In this document: piece by piece, positions 16,668 through 26,607 of the stretch | Position numbering within the stretch: position 1 is the first letter of the stretch | Layout: every line of letters begins with the position of its first letter | NCBI RefSeq assembly: GCF_016907845.1 | Contig: NZ_JAFBCS010000001.1 | Location: 1-64,000 of the forward strand | DNA: 64,000 bases | Reading direction: 5' to 3' | Origin: Arcanobacterium pluranimalium | GTDB lineage: Bacteria; Actinomycetota; Actinomycetes; Actinomycetales; Actinomycetaceae | Translations under genes and position numbers: made by a program | The notes under the pieces: model-generated | The model's input: the letters and a program-made list of their open reading frames with translations, nothing else | What the model was told of the DNA's origin: nothing | The model's database searches: none

Positions 16668-17935
16668 CCGAAATTATTTACGACGACGGTATCGAAACGA
16701 ACCGCCGTCCAGACGTGAAAAAGAGCTGGGTGAGCGCATACGGGCTGCTCTACTTCGCAACCTGCGTCTCCTGGGCGGCACCAAGCCAGCTGCTTTTGGG
16801 AATGCAAATGCAGCAGCTGGATGCCTCAAACAAAGAAGCAATGCTGGGCATGCTCATGACCATTGGCGGAACTGTGCAGGTCATTGCCTCGATTTTCGCT
16901 GGAACACTCTCTGATCGCACCAAAACGCGCTGGGGGAAACGCCTGCCGTGGATACTCGTTGGCGGTTTTGGCGCCTGCGCTACCCTGTTCCTCATCTCAT
17001 TTACCCCAAGTTATTGGGTAATGGTCTCGGCATGGGCTGCATTCCAGTTTTTCACCGTGCTCAGCACGAATAATATCCTCACACTCACTCCAGACACCGT
17101 CCCACAACGGCAATACGGCATGGTGTCGGGCGTGCTGGGCGCGACATTCACATTTGGCCTGGTCGGCGGCACGATCATCGCTGAGGCTTTCCCGCTTCAA
17201 ACTGCATACCTGGTGGTAGTTGGCCTGTTTGTGGCAATACTCCTGACCTACACCCTCACCGGCACCTGGAAACATTCACGCGACGTTCATGCAGCTGAAG
17301 CCGAAGAACGCGCCCGTGCGGAAGCCGATAATCTAGCGAATAATATTGCAGCTATAACTCGTTCGATACACGACTATGTCGATTACCTGTGGGTTTTCGC
17401 TGCGCGCTTCGTTGTACATTTGGGAAACTATGTAGCGCTCTTCTTCTTGTACTACTACCTGCAAGATCAGATTAAACTCGACGATCCTGAAGGTGGGGTG
17501 CTAATTCTCACCGTTATCTACGCGGCGGTGACGATCCTCTCGGCAATCGTGGGTGGAAAATGGTCTGATCGAGTGCAAAAGCGCAAGATTTTCGTGGTGG
17601 CTTCGGCACTATTGGCTGGTGGCGCCGCAATCATGATGGCATTCGTGCACGCTTGGCCGATGGTCATCACGGCAGGGATAATTCTCGGTATCGGCTGGGG
17701 CACATTCACTTCGGTGGACCAAGCGCTCATCAACGAAGTTCTTCCTCACGCACAGACGCGAGCTCGAGATATGTCGATTATGACTCTGACTGTGGGCATC
17801 ACAAATATGCTCGCAGGTATTTCAGCCACATTTGCTCTCAAAGCTTTCGGTGGATACCCCGGACTCTACATCTGTACCGGCATTATCACGGTGATTGGTG
17901 CATTGTTGGTGCTACCGGTCAAGCGCAGCCGCTAA
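16664..17935 (+). CDS. GPH-type MFS sugar transporter
   Basis: A 423-residue permease with about 12 transmembrane helices. Loop 2-3 carries GTLSDRTKTRWGKRLPWI, the typical GPH/sucrose-cotransporter pattern (SDRTxxRWGRRxPW). It starts at an ATG overlapping the GH1 stop by four bases, and AAAGG lies a few bases upstream. The frame is open further upstream, but that is glycosidase sequence in another frame. Its position after GH1 implies uptake of the glycoside that GH1 cleaves; the specific sugar is unknown. Confidence 0.87.
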   Translation: MTEIIYDDGIETNRRPDVKKSWVSAYGLLYFATCVSWAAPSQLLLGMQMQQLDASNKEAMLGMLMTIGGTVQVIASIFAGTLSDRTKTRWGKRLPWILVGGFGACATLFLISFTPSYWVMVSAWAAFQFFTVLSTNNILTLTPDTVPQRQYGMVSGVLGATFTFGLVGGTIIAEAFPLQTAYLVVVGLFVAILLTYTLTGTWKHSRDVHAAEAEERARAEADNLANNIAAITRSIHDYVDYLWVFAARFVVHLGNYVALFFLYYYLQDQIKLDDPEGGVLILTVIYAAVTILSAIVGGKWSDRVQKRKIFVVASALLAGGAAIMMAFVHAWPMVITAGIILGIGWGTFTSVDQALINEVLPHAQTRARDMSIMTLTVGITNMLAGISATFALKAFGGYPGLYICTGIITVIGALLVLPVKRSR

Positions 17936-17960
17936 GCAGTGGCAACTCAGGGTTTGGTGG

Positions 17961-17989
17961 CTAGCGGCGGATAAGTTATTCTCCGCTAG
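17961..17989 (+). terminator. Weak hairpin after the GPH transporter
   Basis: CTAGCGG (17961-17967) pairs with CCGCTAG (17983-17989), with an alternative GCGGA/TCCGC pairing inside. No U run follows, so the terminator role is uncertain. Confidence 0.35.
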
Positions 17990-18050
17990 TGGTTGGTAAC
18001 TCTTCCTCCGCTAGCCATCAAGTACTTCAGTTTCCGAGCACTTCAGCTCC

Positions 18051-18142
18051 CAAGTAGTTCAGAAGCCAAGTAGTTCAGAAGCCAAGTAGTTCAGAAGCCA
18101 AGTAGTTCAGAAGCCAAGTAGTTCAGAAGCCAAGTAGTTCAG
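18051..18142. repeat. 16-bp tandem repeat at the 3' end of kbl
   Basis: Five exact copies of CAAGTAGTTCAGAAGC plus a 12-base partial copy. The last copy contains the kbl stop codon (TCA at 18139-18141 on the plus strand). The segment CAGTTTCCGAGCACTTC of the kbl 3' end recurs at about 18028-18044 on the other side of the array, so the array is bracketed by a duplication of the gene's end. Confidence 0.9.
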
Positions 18143-19374
18143 TTTCCGAGCACTTCCCGGCGCGCATCCACAAAAGCGGCAATTGCCCGATCCAAATCCT
18201 CACGGGTCAATTTGGCATTGAGCTGCGTGCGGATGCGCGCTTTGCCCATTGGCACCACCGGATAGGAAAAAGCGCGCACATAGACGCCACGGGCGAGAAT
18301 CGCATCCGCCATTTTCGCAGCTACCACGGCATCTCCGAACATCACCGGAACAATCGGGTGAGTGGACTGCGGAATCTCAAAGCCCTCTTCACCCATGCGC
18401 TTGCGGAAATACTCGGTGTTTTCTCGCAAACGTACGAGCAACTCAGAAGACCCTTTGAGTAGCTCAATCACTTTCAATGTAGCGCCGGTGATCGCAGGAG
18501 CAAGAGAGTTCGAGAACAGATATGGACGCGATTTTTGACGCAGCGTCGCTACAATTTCACGGCGCGCACACGTGTAGCCACCCGAGGCGCCACCGAGAGC
18601 TTTACCTAACGTACCAGTGAGAATATCGATTCGATCGCTCACGCCAAAATACTCAGGCGTACCTGCACCCGTTTCACCCATAAACCCAACCGCGTGAGAA
18701 TCGTCCACCATCACGAGTGCACCATATTTTTCTGCCAAATCGCAGATTTCCGGCAGCGGTGCCAAGTAGCCATCCATGGAAAATACGCCGTCGGTGGCGA
18801 TCACGGTAAAGCGAGCAGACGCCGTCGCCTCCTGTAATTTCTCCTCCAAATCAGCCATATCCCGATTTTTGTAACGGAACCGCGCCGCCTTAGATAAGCG
18901 CACGCCGTCGATAATTGAAGCATGGTTTAATTCGTCAGAGATAATTGCGTCCTCGGCGCCAAACAGGGTTTCGAATAGACCGCCGTTTGCATCGAAACAG
19001 GACGAATACAAGATCGTATCCCAAGCGTCGTCGGAAGCGCTGCTGGCAGCATCACGCGGGTGCAAAAACGACGTTAGTGCAGCTTCTAAAGCCGTATGCT
19101 GGGTCTGCGTGCCACAAATGAAACGCACGGAACTCATTCCAAAGCCCCACTCGTCCATGGCAGTTTTCGCTGCCCCGATGAGCTGGGGAGAATCGGCAAG
19201 ACCGAGGTAGTTATTGGCGCAGAGATTGAGCACTTCACGGCCGTCCTCAACTCCAATATGCGCGGCTTGCGCGGTGGTGAGCGCCTCCTCGTTTTTATAT
19301 AAGCCCTGTTCACGCAGAGCATTTAATTGTTCGTCGAGGAAAATACGCATCGGCTCAAAAGTGTGTGCACTCAT
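18139..19374 (-). CDS. kbl: Glycine C-acetyltransferase (2-amino-3-ketobutyrate CoA ligase)
   Basis: A 411-residue PLP enzyme that cleaves 2-amino-3-oxobutyrate with CoA to glycine and acetyl-CoA. Alpha-oxoamine synthase features are present: [13 protein letters not shown], the [10 protein letters not shown] motif, VDDSHAVGF with the PLP-binding Asp/His, and the Schiff-base Lys in [15 protein letters not shown] short insert (about 104-120, with SSASDD) is unusual. AGAGG lies about 7 bases before the ATG. It follows tdh by 20 bases, forming the two-step threonine degradation operon. The last codons merge into a 16-bp tandem array. Confidence 0.95.
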   Translation of the reverse strand: MSAHTFEPMRIFLDEQLNALREQGLYKNEEALTTAQAAHIGVEDGREVLNLCANNYLGLADSPQLIGAAKTAMDEWGFGMSSVRFICGTQTQHTALEAALTSFLHPRDAASSASDDAWDTILYSSCFDANGGLFETLFGAEDAIISDELNHASIIDGVRLSKAARFRYKNRDMADLEEKLQEATASARFTVIATDGVFSMDGYLAPLPEICDLAEKYGALVMVDDSHAVGFMGETGAGTPEYFGVSDRIDILTGTLGKALGGASGGYTCARREIVATLRQKSRPYLFSNSLAPAITGATLKVIELLKGSSELLVRLRENTEYFRKRMGEEGFEIPQSTHPIVPVMFGDAVVAAKMADAILARGVYVRAFSYPVVPMGKARIRTQLNAKLTREDLDRAIAAFVDARREVLGN

Positions 19375-19394
19375 CTTATGACCTCTTTTTCTTT

Positions 19395-20423
19395 CTAATT
19401 TTCCCAGTTCAGTACTACTTTTCCAGATTTTCCATTTGCGGCGATAGCGAAAGCTTCTTCGAAATCTGTGTACGGCAGGCGATCTGTGATCACGCCCGAG
19501 ATATCAAGCCCGGAGCTCACCAGGGCAGACGCCGCGTACCACGTTTCAAATATGCGCCGTCCGGTTACGCCTTGGATCGTGAGCATATTGAAAATGACGG
19601 TGGTGAGGTCCAGCGAAACTTCCGCAATTGGGGTGCCCAGCAGCGCCATTCGACCGCCGTGCACCATATGATCGATCATCGACCGAATGGCCACTGGTGA
19701 GCCGGACATCTCGAGGCCCACATCGAAGCCCTCTTTGAGACCAAGCTTACCGAACACCTCTTTAAGCTGGGAGTTTCCTACATTGATGGTGTTTTTGATG
19801 CCGAGTTTCTTGGCAAGTTCGAGGCGTTCATCAGAAAGGTCGGAAAGCACCACGTTACGCGCGCCCTGGAACTGAGCCACCAGTGCCGCCATAATGCCAA
19901 TCGGACCTGCTCCAGAGACAAGCACATCCTCCGCTAAGCAGGGAAATTGCAATGCCGTGTGGACTGCATTGCCGAATGGATCGAAAATCGCGGCGACGTC
20001 GAGGTCAATATCTTGCGGATGCACCCACACATTCGCGGCAGGAAACACAAAGTACTCGCTCATCGCTCCGTCGACGGCGTAGCCAATCCCTTTCGTATTA
20101 GCACACACTTCGCGCCGACCGGCCAAGCATGCACGGCAACGTTCGCACACATAATGTCCCTCACCGGAGACTATCTGCCCTGGTTCAAGACCCGTAACGA
20201 GTTCGCCCACTTCAACAATCCGCCCACAAAACTCATGGCCAATGATGCGCGGCGTCTGCACGGCCTTTTGCGCCCATGGATCCCACCGCTGGATATGCAC
20301 GTCCGTGCCACAAATACCGGTGCGAAGCACTTGGACTTTGACGTCATTTGGCCCTACAACAGGCTCAGGAATATCGATAAGTTCCAGGCCTACCTGTGGC
20401 TTTGTTTTTACTAGGGCTTTCAT
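19395..20423 (-). CDS. tdh: L-threonine 3-dehydrogenase
   Basis: A 342-residue zinc-dependent medium-chain dehydrogenase oxidising L-threonine to 2-amino-3-oxobutyrate with NAD+. Visible motifs are [10 protein letters not shown] (catalytic zinc Cys), [12 protein letters not shown], the structural zinc cluster [15 protein letters not shown], and the Rossmann turn [15 protein letters not shown]. The length equals the E. coli enzyme. GGAG lies 7 bases before the ATG. It is the first gene of the tdh-kbl operon. Confidence 0.95.
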   Translation of the reverse strand: MKALVKTKPQVGLELIDIPEPVVGPNDVKVQVLRTGICGTDVHIQRWDPWAQKAVQTPRIIGHEFCGRIVEVGELVTGLEPGQIVSGEGHYVCERCRACLAGRREVCANTKGIGYAVDGAMSEYFVFPAANVWVHPQDIDLDVAAIFDPFGNAVHTALQFPCLAEDVLVSGAGPIGIMAALVAQFQGARNVVLSDLSDERLELAKKLGIKNTINVGNSQLKEVFGKLGLKEGFDVGLEMSGSPVAIRSMIDHMVHGGRMALLGTPIAEVSLDLTTVIFNMLTIQGVTGRRIFETWYAASALVSSGLDISGVITDRLPYTDFEEAFAIAANGKSGKVVLNWEN

Positions 20424-20550
20424 ATGAACTCCATGTTGTTGCGCTTCAGCTTGATTGCTGTGTGGTTAAATATCCAAGTTCTCACCAGCAAAACTCACTG
20501 GCGAGTTGCCGGCTGGCTGTGCAGTTTTGAGCGAGCAACGTTGCAACTGG

Positions 20551-20994
20551 TCAGCCACGCGTAGCGAGTAGGCGTTCGCCCAGCTCCTGCACACGCTCAT
20601 ACAGTTCATCGCGGATCATATCCATCCGCTCCGCACCGTCGATACCGCGCAAGGAAGGCTCGTCTGTTTCCCAGCGCTCAATCTGCGCTTTCATGCCGGG
20701 CACAGGTTCAACCTGCGCTTCCTTCCCGATGATGACGACGGCGTCTGCGCACCGCAACGTATCGGCGTCGATAGCTTTGGGAAACTCGCCCTCAAAACTC
20801 GCTCCAATTCCTCGCACACTCTGCTCTGACTCGGAGTTGAGGTTTGTGCCCGGATGCGTACCAGCTGATGTGACGTCAACACGCTCGGCATACATATGTC
20901 GCATCAAAGCAGCAGCCATCTGACTTTTCCCTGCATTTTTCACACAAATGAAGAGCACCTTGGGCCTCGGGTGAGTGATCTCCGGTTGAGTCAT
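20551..20994 (-). CDS. Low-molecular-weight phosphatase/arsenate reductase-like protein
   Basis: A 147-residue protein of the LMW-PTP/ArsC fold. The P-loop reads LFICVKNAGKSQMAAALM: the catalytic Cys is present, but the CX5R arginine is Lys, a variant seen in actinobacterial arsenate-mycothiol transferase-like proteins. AGTHPGTNLNSES and the later EPSLRGIDG follow the family order. Given the mshD gene in the window, a mycothiol-dependent arsenate reductase is reasonable but unproven. AGAGGAG lies 6 bases before the ATG. Confidence 0.75.
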   Translation of the reverse strand: MTQPEITHPRPKVLFICVKNAGKSQMAAALMRHMYAERVDVTSAGTHPGTNLNSESEQSVRGIGASFEGEFPKAIDADTLRCADAVVIIGKEAQVEPVPGMKAQIERWETDEPSLRGIDGAERMDMIRDELYERVQELGERLLATRG

Positions 20995-21182
20995 ATTGTC
21001 TCCTCTGAGCAGAGTTCGATGAGTGGTCTACCTCCAATATCCTATCCTCAATCAGAGTAGAAAGCTCCGCCCAATTTCAGCATGTGCGAATTTGTTGAAA
21101 CAGGCATTAACACGAGCTTTTGAGAGGAGGCGCATTGTAAAATGGCTTTGAGACTGGCAATGCCCGCTATGAAAGGAACGAC

Positions 21183-22067
21183 GTGAATACGTTTCCCTCG
21201 GATGCACAATCAATCAATGAATCTCAACTTCGCAATCTTGCACGTCAGATGGGGAAACTAGACGCAATGGCCTTCGATGTGGATGGCACTATTGCTGACG
21301 GCGAATCCTACGTGTCTGATCGCACTATCGCGGCGTTGCGAGCATTAAGCGAGCGAGGCATTGAAATCATCATCGTTACTGGTCGTCTTTGGGATTCTGC
21401 AGCTGAGATTATGCGCAGAGCAGAGCACGACGGAATCGCAATCGGTTCAAATGGAGCTATTATCGGGCACTCTTCCACTGGTGAGATTTTCCACTCACAA
21501 CCGCTCACGGCTGACGAATCACGCACGATCATTGAGATCGGTAAAAAATACGATCTCATCACAACCATATTTTCTGAGGATTCCATCTACGTGGAACAGC
21601 TCGACATGAGCAGTGATTTTTTGAAGGGCGCTCATCAGAATCTCCCTATCAAAGTGCAAGATTTCTCTACGATTGAACCGCGCCACATCTTCAAGATGAT
21701 GTTCGGGCACATGGATGCCTCCTATCTTGACGAGATCTCTCCTGAAATTCTCAAGCATTGTCCAAGCGCACAGCGCTCAATCGACAACTTTTTTGACATC
21801 GCTTCGCTCAGCGAGGGGAAAGGAAAAGCAATGCGCATTGTGGCAGAAAAGACGGGTATCTCACTTGATCGCGTTGCCGGATTTGGCGACGGTGGCAACG
21901 ATGTTGATTGGCTAGGAATTATCGGCTGGCCAGTGGCAATGGGCAATGCTCGCGCTGAGGTAAAAGACATTTCGCGTGCGTGCATTGGGCATCATGCAGA
22001 CGATGCAGTCGCGCAGTTCTTGGAGATTTACGTGCAGGAATTCGACCAAGGCTTCACCGGCATGTGA
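21183..22067 (+). CDS. Cof-type HAD-IIB hydrolase
   Basis: A 294-residue cytoplasmic phosphatase. HAD motif I is FDVDGTIAD (nucleophile Asp), motif II is VTGR, motif III is the Lys in GKGKAMRIV, and motif IV is GFGDGGNDVDWL. The cap sits between motifs II and III, as in IIB (Cof/YbiV-like) enzymes acting on sugar phosphates or cofactors. The start is GTG with AAAGGA 6 bases upstream. It is a single gene, followed by a palindromic element. Confidence 0.87.
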   Translation: MNTFPSDAQSINESQLRNLARQMGKLDAMAFDVDGTIADGESYVSDRTIAALRALSERGIEIIIVTGRLWDSAAEIMRRAEHDGIAIGSNGAIIGHSSTGEIFHSQPLTADESRTIIEIGKKYDLITTIFSEDSIYVEQLDMSSDFLKGAHQNLPIKVQDFSTIEPRHIFKMMFGHMDASYLDEISPEILKHCPSAQRSIDNFFDIASLSEGKGKAMRIVAEKTGISLDRVAGFGDGGNDVDWLGIIGWPVAMGNARAEVKDISRACIGHHADDAVAQFLEIYVQEFDQGFTGM

Positions 22068-22102
22068 GCTTCAATGCCGGCAGACATCGCAGCTTTGATA
22101 TT

Positions 22103-22162
22103 TTTTGGGGTGCTTTTGGCAACTAGTCGATATGTGCAGATGTTGCGAAAAGCGCCCCAAAA
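22103..22162. repeat. Dispersed palindrome, copy 2
   Basis: A 60-bp inverted repeat. Arms TTTTGGGGTGCTTTTGGCAA and TTGCGAAAAGCGCCCCAAAA pair with two mismatches. The centre (CTAGTCGATATGTGCAGATG) is the reverse orientation of the 28549 copy. It lies 35 bases after the HAD gene stop. Confidence 0.9.
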
Positions 22163-22218
22163 CTTCGGCAGTGCTCGATTCCAGTGATCTCTTGCTGAGA
22201 TATGTGCTGGCAATGTAA

Positions 22219-22246
22219 GGGGCGGTGTGGAAATCCACACCGCCCC
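22219..22246. terminator. Hairpin between HAD gene and clpC
   Basis: A perfect 12-bp stem, GGGGCGGTGTGG/CCACACCGCCCC, with loop AAAT. It can end the leftward clpC transcript, though only two Ts follow on that strand. Confidence 0.55.
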
Positions 22247-22262
22247 CAACAATTAGCACATT

Positions 22263-22283
22263 GCAAAGCTACGTTAGCTTTGC
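22263..22283 (-). terminator. Small hairpin after clpC stop
   Basis: An 8-bp stem, GCAAAGCT/AGCTTTGC, with a 5-base loop lies 15 bases after the clpC stop. It probably acts with the hairpin at 22219-22246. Confidence 0.4.
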
Positions 22284-22297
22284 ACAGTTAGCACTGC

Positions 22298-24901
22298 TTA
22301 TTCAGTAAGGTCAGCCTGTACTGTGGCTTCTTCAACTCCCGAATCGTCCACATCAGTCTGTGGGACCAGATTAGTGGGCTGAGCTAAACCATCAATCTGC
22401 TCTCCACCACTGCCACGTTTCACACCTTCTGGGAGCTGGAAATCAGAATCATATCCCGTGAATGTAAAGCTCATCGGAATATCATCCTCGTCCACGTCCA
22501 CCACGATCGTCTGACCAGCAGAAAACTCTCCAAAGAGTAATTTCTCAGAAAGAACATCTTCAATATCGCGTTGAATAGCGCGGCGCAAAGGACGCGCGCC
22601 AAGCACCGGATCATAGCCACGATCAGCCAAAAGCTGCTTAGCATCTTGCGAAAGAGCAAGCGACATTCCCTGATCGTTGAGACGCAAATCCAGCTTGCGA
22701 ATCATCAAATCGACGATCTGCAGAATCTCCGGGCGCTCCAGCTGTGGGAATACGATGATATCGTCCACACGGTTGAGGAACTCAGGCCGGAAGTGGTTCT
22801 TCAGCTCCTCATTCACACGCAACTTCATACGCTCATAAGAGGTCGAAACATCGCCGTCCATCTGGAAACCAGTAACAACGCCTTTGGCAATATCTTTCGC
22901 ACCTAAGTTCGTCGTCATAATGATAATGGTGTTCTTGAAATCGACCACGCGCCCCTGAGAATCCGTGAGCCGGCCCTCTTCCAAAATCTGCAACAAAGAG
23001 TTGAACAGATCCTGATGAGCTTTTTCAATCTCGTCAAAAAGCACTACCGAGAAAGGCTTACGCCGCACTTTCTCCGTGAGCTGGCCACCCTCGTCATACC
23101 CCACATATCCCGGAGGGGCACCAAAGAGCCGCGACACCGTGTGCTTCTCCTGGTACTCGGACATATCCAAAGTGATCAAAGCTTCTTCATCGCCAAACAG
23201 GAACTCGGCAAGAGCCTTGGCAAGCTCCGTCTTACCCACACCTGTTGGACCGGCAAAAATGAACGATCCACCCGGACGGTTCGGATCTTTCAGCCCAGCG
23301 CGCGAGCGACGAATCGCCTGCGAAATCGACTTTACCGCCTCGTGTTGGCCAATAACGCGCTTATGCAGCTCGTCTTCCATACGAAGCAACTTCGCCGATT
23401 CAGCCTCAGTGAGCTTGAATACTGGGATACCAGTAGACATCGACAGCACTTCTGCAATGAGATCCTCATCCACCACGGAGACGACGTCCAAGTCGCCGTC
23501 TTTCCACGCCTGCTCGCGTTCCGCGCGCTGCGTACTCAACTGCTGCTCCTTGTCGCGCAAAGCAGCAGCTTTTTCAAAGTCTTGACCATCAATAGCCGCT
23601 TCTTTATCGGCACGCACAAGAGCGATCTGCTCATCCAGTTCGCGCAACTCAGGAGGCGCAGTCATCTTCTGAATTGCCAAGCGCGCTCCGGCTTCGTCGA
23701 TAAGATCAATCGCCTTATCGGGCAAGAAACGATCATTAATATAACGATCAGCCATAGTCGCAGCAGCTTCGAGCGCCTCATCAGTAATAGTTACGCGGTG
23801 ATAAGCCTCGTAGCGATCTCGCAAGCCCTCCAGGATCGCGATAGTCTCTTTCACTGTGGGCTGCTCAACCTGAATCGGCTGGAAACGACGCTCAAGCGCA
23901 GCGTCTTTCTCAATATACTTACGGTACTCGTCGAGAGTGGTGGCACCAATAACTTGCAACTCACCACGCGCCATCATCGGTTTCAATAACGACGCCGCGT
24001 CCAACGCGCCCTCCGCCGCACCGGCTCCCACCAGGGTATGAATCTCATCGATAAAGAGAATAATATCGCCGCGCGTATTGATTTCCTTGAGAATCTTCTT
24101 CATGCGATCCTCGAAATCGCCACGATAGCGAGAACCGGCCACCAAAGAGCCCATGTCAAGGGAATACAACTGCTTCTCTTTGAGTGTCTCGGGCACATCG
24201 CCAGCAGCAATCGCCTGAGCGAGCCCCTCAACAACAGCCGTTTTACCAACTCCAGGCTCACCAATGAGCACTGGATTATTCTTCGTACGACGTGAAAGCA
24301 CCTGCATAACTCGCTGAGACTCATTGTGCCGGCCAATCACGGGATCAAGCTTATTCTCACGAGCCGACTGCGTTAAATTACGACCATACTGATCGAGAAT
24401 CGTTGAACCGCTCTTACCGCCGTCGCGCTGCGAACCTGCACCAACACCAACCGCTTCCTTGCCCTGATAACCGGACAGCAGCTGGGTGACCTGGTTGCGC
24501 ACCTTAGTCAGATCCGCGCCAAGCTTAACGAGAACCTGCGCTGCAACACCTTCCTGCTCACGGCAAAGGCCGAGCAAAAGGTGCTCAGTGCCGATGTAGG
24601 AATGACCCAACTGCAAACCCTCACGCATCGCATATTCGAGTACTTTCTTGGCTCGTGGCGTGAAAGGAATGTGCCCCGATGGCTCTTCTTGTCCCTCGCC
24701 AATGATGTCTACTACCTGCTCACGGACAGCATCAAACGAAACATCGAGCGCCTCAAGCGCCTTTGCAGCCACGCCTTCGCCCTCTTTGATAAGACCAAGC
24801 AGAATATGCTCCGTCCCCAAATAGTTGTGTTTCAGGCTACGCGCCTCTACCTGAGCCAATACAATGACCCGGCGAGCCCGATCTGTAAACCGTTCGAACA
24901 A
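22298..24901 (-). CDS. clpC: ATP-dependent Clp protease ATPase subunit ClpC
   Basis: An 867-residue HSP100 unfoldase that feeds substrates to ClpP. Two N-terminal repeats ([26 protein letters not shown]), AAA-1 Walker [14 protein letters not shown], a UVR domain in the middle (about [15 protein letters not shown]), AAA-2 Walker [15 protein letters not shown], and the IGF-like ClpP loop region follow in order. The start is a TTG at 24901 ([12 protein letters not shown], the usual ClpC N-terminus) with AAGGAGAG ending 4 bases upstream; the frame upstream to 24973 is not part of the family. It is a single gene about 150 bases after dtd. Confidence 0.96.
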   Translation of the reverse strand: MFERFTDRARRVIVLAQVEARSLKHNYLGTEHILLGLIKEGEGVAAKALEALDVSFDAVREQVVDIIGEGQEEPSGHIPFTPRAKKVLEYAMREGLQLGHSYIGTEHLLLGLCREQEGVAAQVLVKLGADLTKVRNQVTQLLSGYQGKEAVGVGAGSQRDGGKSGSTILDQYGRNLTQSARENKLDPVIGRHNESQRVMQVLSRRTKNNPVLIGEPGVGKTAVVEGLAQAIAAGDVPETLKEKQLYSLDMGSLVAGSRYRGDFEDRMKKILKEINTRGDIILFIDEIHTLVGAGAAEGALDAASLLKPMMARGELQVIGATTLDEYRKYIEKDAALERRFQPIQVEQPTVKETIAILEGLRDRYEAYHRVTITDEALEAAATMADRYINDRFLPDKAIDLIDEAGARLAIQKMTAPPELRELDEQIALVRADKEAAIDGQDFEKAAALRDKEQQLSTQRAEREQAWKDGDLDVVSVVDEDLIAEVLSMSTGIPVFKLTEAESAKLLRMEDELHKRVIGQHEAVKSISQAIRRSRAGLKDPNRPGGSFIFAGPTGVGKTELAKALAEFLFGDEEALITLDMSEYQEKHTVSRLFGAPPGYVGYDEGGQLTEKVRRKPFSVVLFDEIEKAHQDLFNSLLQILEEGRLTDSQGRVVDFKNTIIIMTTNLGAKDIAKGVVTGFQMDGDVSTSYERMKLRVNEELKNHFRPEFLNRVDDIIVFPQLERPEILQIVDLMIRKLDLRLNDQGMSLALSQDAKQLLADRGYDPVLGARPLRRAIQRDIEDVLSEKLLFGEFSAGQTIVVDVDEDDIPMSFTFTGYDSDFQLPEGVKRGSGGEQIDGLAQPTNLVPQTDVDDSGVEEATVQADLTE

Positions 24902-25052
24902 TGTGCTCTCCTTGATAGGAATTAGAAGATCCTGCGCCATGAGGGCGCGCATACAAAAGCTGCGCTTAGGCAACTTGACTACCTAAACCATATGCGTTGA
25001 CTATCAAGCAACCAAAACCATTTCGCCGCTGGCGTGACTTACCAGCACACGG

Positions 25053-25520
25053 CTAAACCTCAGCAATAATCGTGAACGGCCCGTCATTAACTAAGGCCAC
25101 GTCCATCATTTCGCCAAACTCACCCGTTTGCACCTCGATGCCATAACCGCGCACAGCTGCTACGACGTCGTCAAACAGCGGCTGAGCCACCGCGCCTGGC
25201 GCCGCCTTCGACCACGATGGCTTCCTCCCTTTGCGCACATCCGCATAGAGCGTGAACTGGGAAACGAGCAGCACAGAAGCGCCACTTTCTTCAACCGACA
25301 CCCGCTCATTAGGTTCATCCGACCCCTGCGGCGAACGCAACAGTTTGAGCTGAGCAATCTTGCGGGCCATTTTCTCAACCTGCTCCGGGCCATCGTCATG
25401 CGTTATGCCTAGCAGCACGCACAACCCGGCATCAATTGCCCCAGCCTGATGCGACTGACCAGTCTCTTCATCAATAACAGTCACACTCGCCTGCTTCACA
25501 CGTTGAATAACTGCTCGCAT
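25053..25520 (-). CDS. dtd: D-aminoacyl-tRNA deacylase
   Basis: A 155-residue enzyme removing D-amino acids mischarged on tRNA. It starts MRAVIQRVKQASVTV, contains the SQFTLYAD motif and ends near NDGPFTIIAEV, where the family has NxGPxT. Its ATG immediately follows the ygfZ stop, and the Shine-Dalgarno GGAG lies in the last ygfZ codons, so the two are translationally linked. The normal length is about 145-150. Confidence 0.94.
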   Translation of the reverse strand: MRAVIQRVKQASVTVIDEETGQSHQAGAIDAGLCVLLGITHDDGPEQVEKMARKIAQLKLLRSPQGSDEPNERVSVEESGASVLLVSQFTLYADVRKGRKPSWSKAAPGAVAQPLFDDVVAAVRGYGIEVQTGEFGEMMDVALVNDGPFTIIAEV

Positions 25521-26606
25521 TTACTTCGCTCCTTTTCGCAATTCCGATCCGGGACGCTCCTGCGGCGAAACCGAAGATTTCCCCTCAGCCGAGACGATTT
25601 CCTCTTGCACCGCCACAAAATCGCCTACTCTAAGCTGGTCACTTACCGGAGTTGACCGCTTAATGAGCGCCAAACCCACCGGCCCTTCTTCAAAATCGCG
25701 CGCCACCGACGTCAGCACGCCAACACGCCGCTCACCCCGGAAGACCTCGGTTCCAGGAGCAGGCAAATCACCTTCTGGGCCTTCGAGATACAAATAGGTA
25801 AATCTCCGCGGTGGCCTGCCCAAATTCACCAATTTCGCCACCGTTTCCTGACCACGGTAGCATCCCTTGTTCAGATGCACCGCCGTGCGAATCCAATCAA
25901 GTTCGTGCGGAAGTGGCGAATCGGCACCATCAAGCGCTAATCGCGGACGGCGGTCTACGATACGAGCAGCTTCCCACGCAAGCAGACCTGCCGGCATCAT
26001 CCCCTCCTGCAAGAGTTTTTCGACGACGCCGGGCGCGCGCTCAGGCGGCAACACAAGTAGCGTACGTTTTGCGTTGCGAGCCGGGTGTGCGTCGTCGGCA
26101 ATTCCGTAATGCGCACCGCCTGGCAAAGTGTGTGGCCACGGATCTTGCCACGTGATAAGCGCAGCTTCGCGTACACTCGCCTGCAGCTCAGACGCTGAGA
26201 TAGCTAAGCCAAGCACCACCGCCGGCACCGCCTTAATCTCCACACGCAGCATGAATTTCATCGACTCGAGGAAGTCTATCAGCGGCTGAGCTTTGCCAAT
26301 ATCAGTGATCAGCCAAATCGACTCGCCGTCGTCCGTTACGGCCGCCGCGTGTTCGATATGTCCATGCGGATCCAAGATGAGCATCTCGCGTGACTCACCA
26401 GGAAGCATATCGTTAAAAGGGCAGGTAGAAAGGTTGTGAAGCCAATTTTTCCGATCTGCACCTGTTACAGTCACAACTTCCAAAAGCGACAAATCAGTGA
26501 GCGTACGCCCACTGCGCAAGGCTTCTTCTTCCGCAAAAGGATTGCCAAAATGCGCGGGTACGCCGGCATCATCATCCAAAACTGCACCTTTGAGCAGCGA
26601 ATACAT
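25521..26606 (-). CDS. ygfZ: YgfZ/GcvT-domain folate-binding protein
   Basis: A 361-residue tetrahydrofolate-binding protein involved in assembly or repair of Fe-S enzymes. The signature KGCYRGQETVAKL is present (YgfZ K-G-C-Y-x-G-Q-E), with GcvT-like segments before it and a C-terminal barrel. The ATG at 26606 has GAGGAGAG about 6 bases upstream and overlaps the end of the nitrobindin-like gene. The open frame continues to 26837, but that part is antisense-frame sequence of the upstream gene. Confidence 0.92.
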   Translation of the reverse strand: MYSLLKGAVLDDDAGVPAHFGNPFAEEEALRSGRTLTDLSLLEVVTVTGADRKNWLHNLSTCPFNDMLPGESREMLILDPHGHIEHAAAVTDDGESIWLITDIGKAQPLIDFLESMKFMLRVEIKAVPAVVLGLAISASELQASVREAALITWQDPWPHTLPGGAHYGIADDAHPARNAKRTLLVLPPERAPGVVEKLLQEGMMPAGLLAWEAARIVDRRPRLALDGADSPLPHELDWIRTAVHLNKGCYRGQETVAKLVNLGRPPRRFTYLYLEGPEGDLPAPGTEVFRGERRVGVLTSVARDFEEGPVGLALIKRSTPVSDQLRVGDFVAVQEEIVSAEGKSSVSPQERPGSELRKGAK

Positions 26607-26607
26607 C

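Noticed and set aside
18051-18142. CRISPR-like array
   Set aside because: The 16-base units are directly adjacent without spacers, so this is a minisatellite.
23015-23989. 324-codon plus-strand frame inside clpC
   Set aside because: It is antisense to a complete ClpC with intact motifs; there is no ribosome site.
24925-24960. ClgR-type operator upstream of clpC
   Set aside because: CGC/GCG half-sites occur in this GC-rich stretch, but the spacing does not fit the CGC-N5-GCG consensus.
24902-24973. Upstream extension of ClpC
   Set aside because: The family starts at (M/L)[19 protein letters not shown] sits just before the TTG at 24901, and the extra residues are unrelated.
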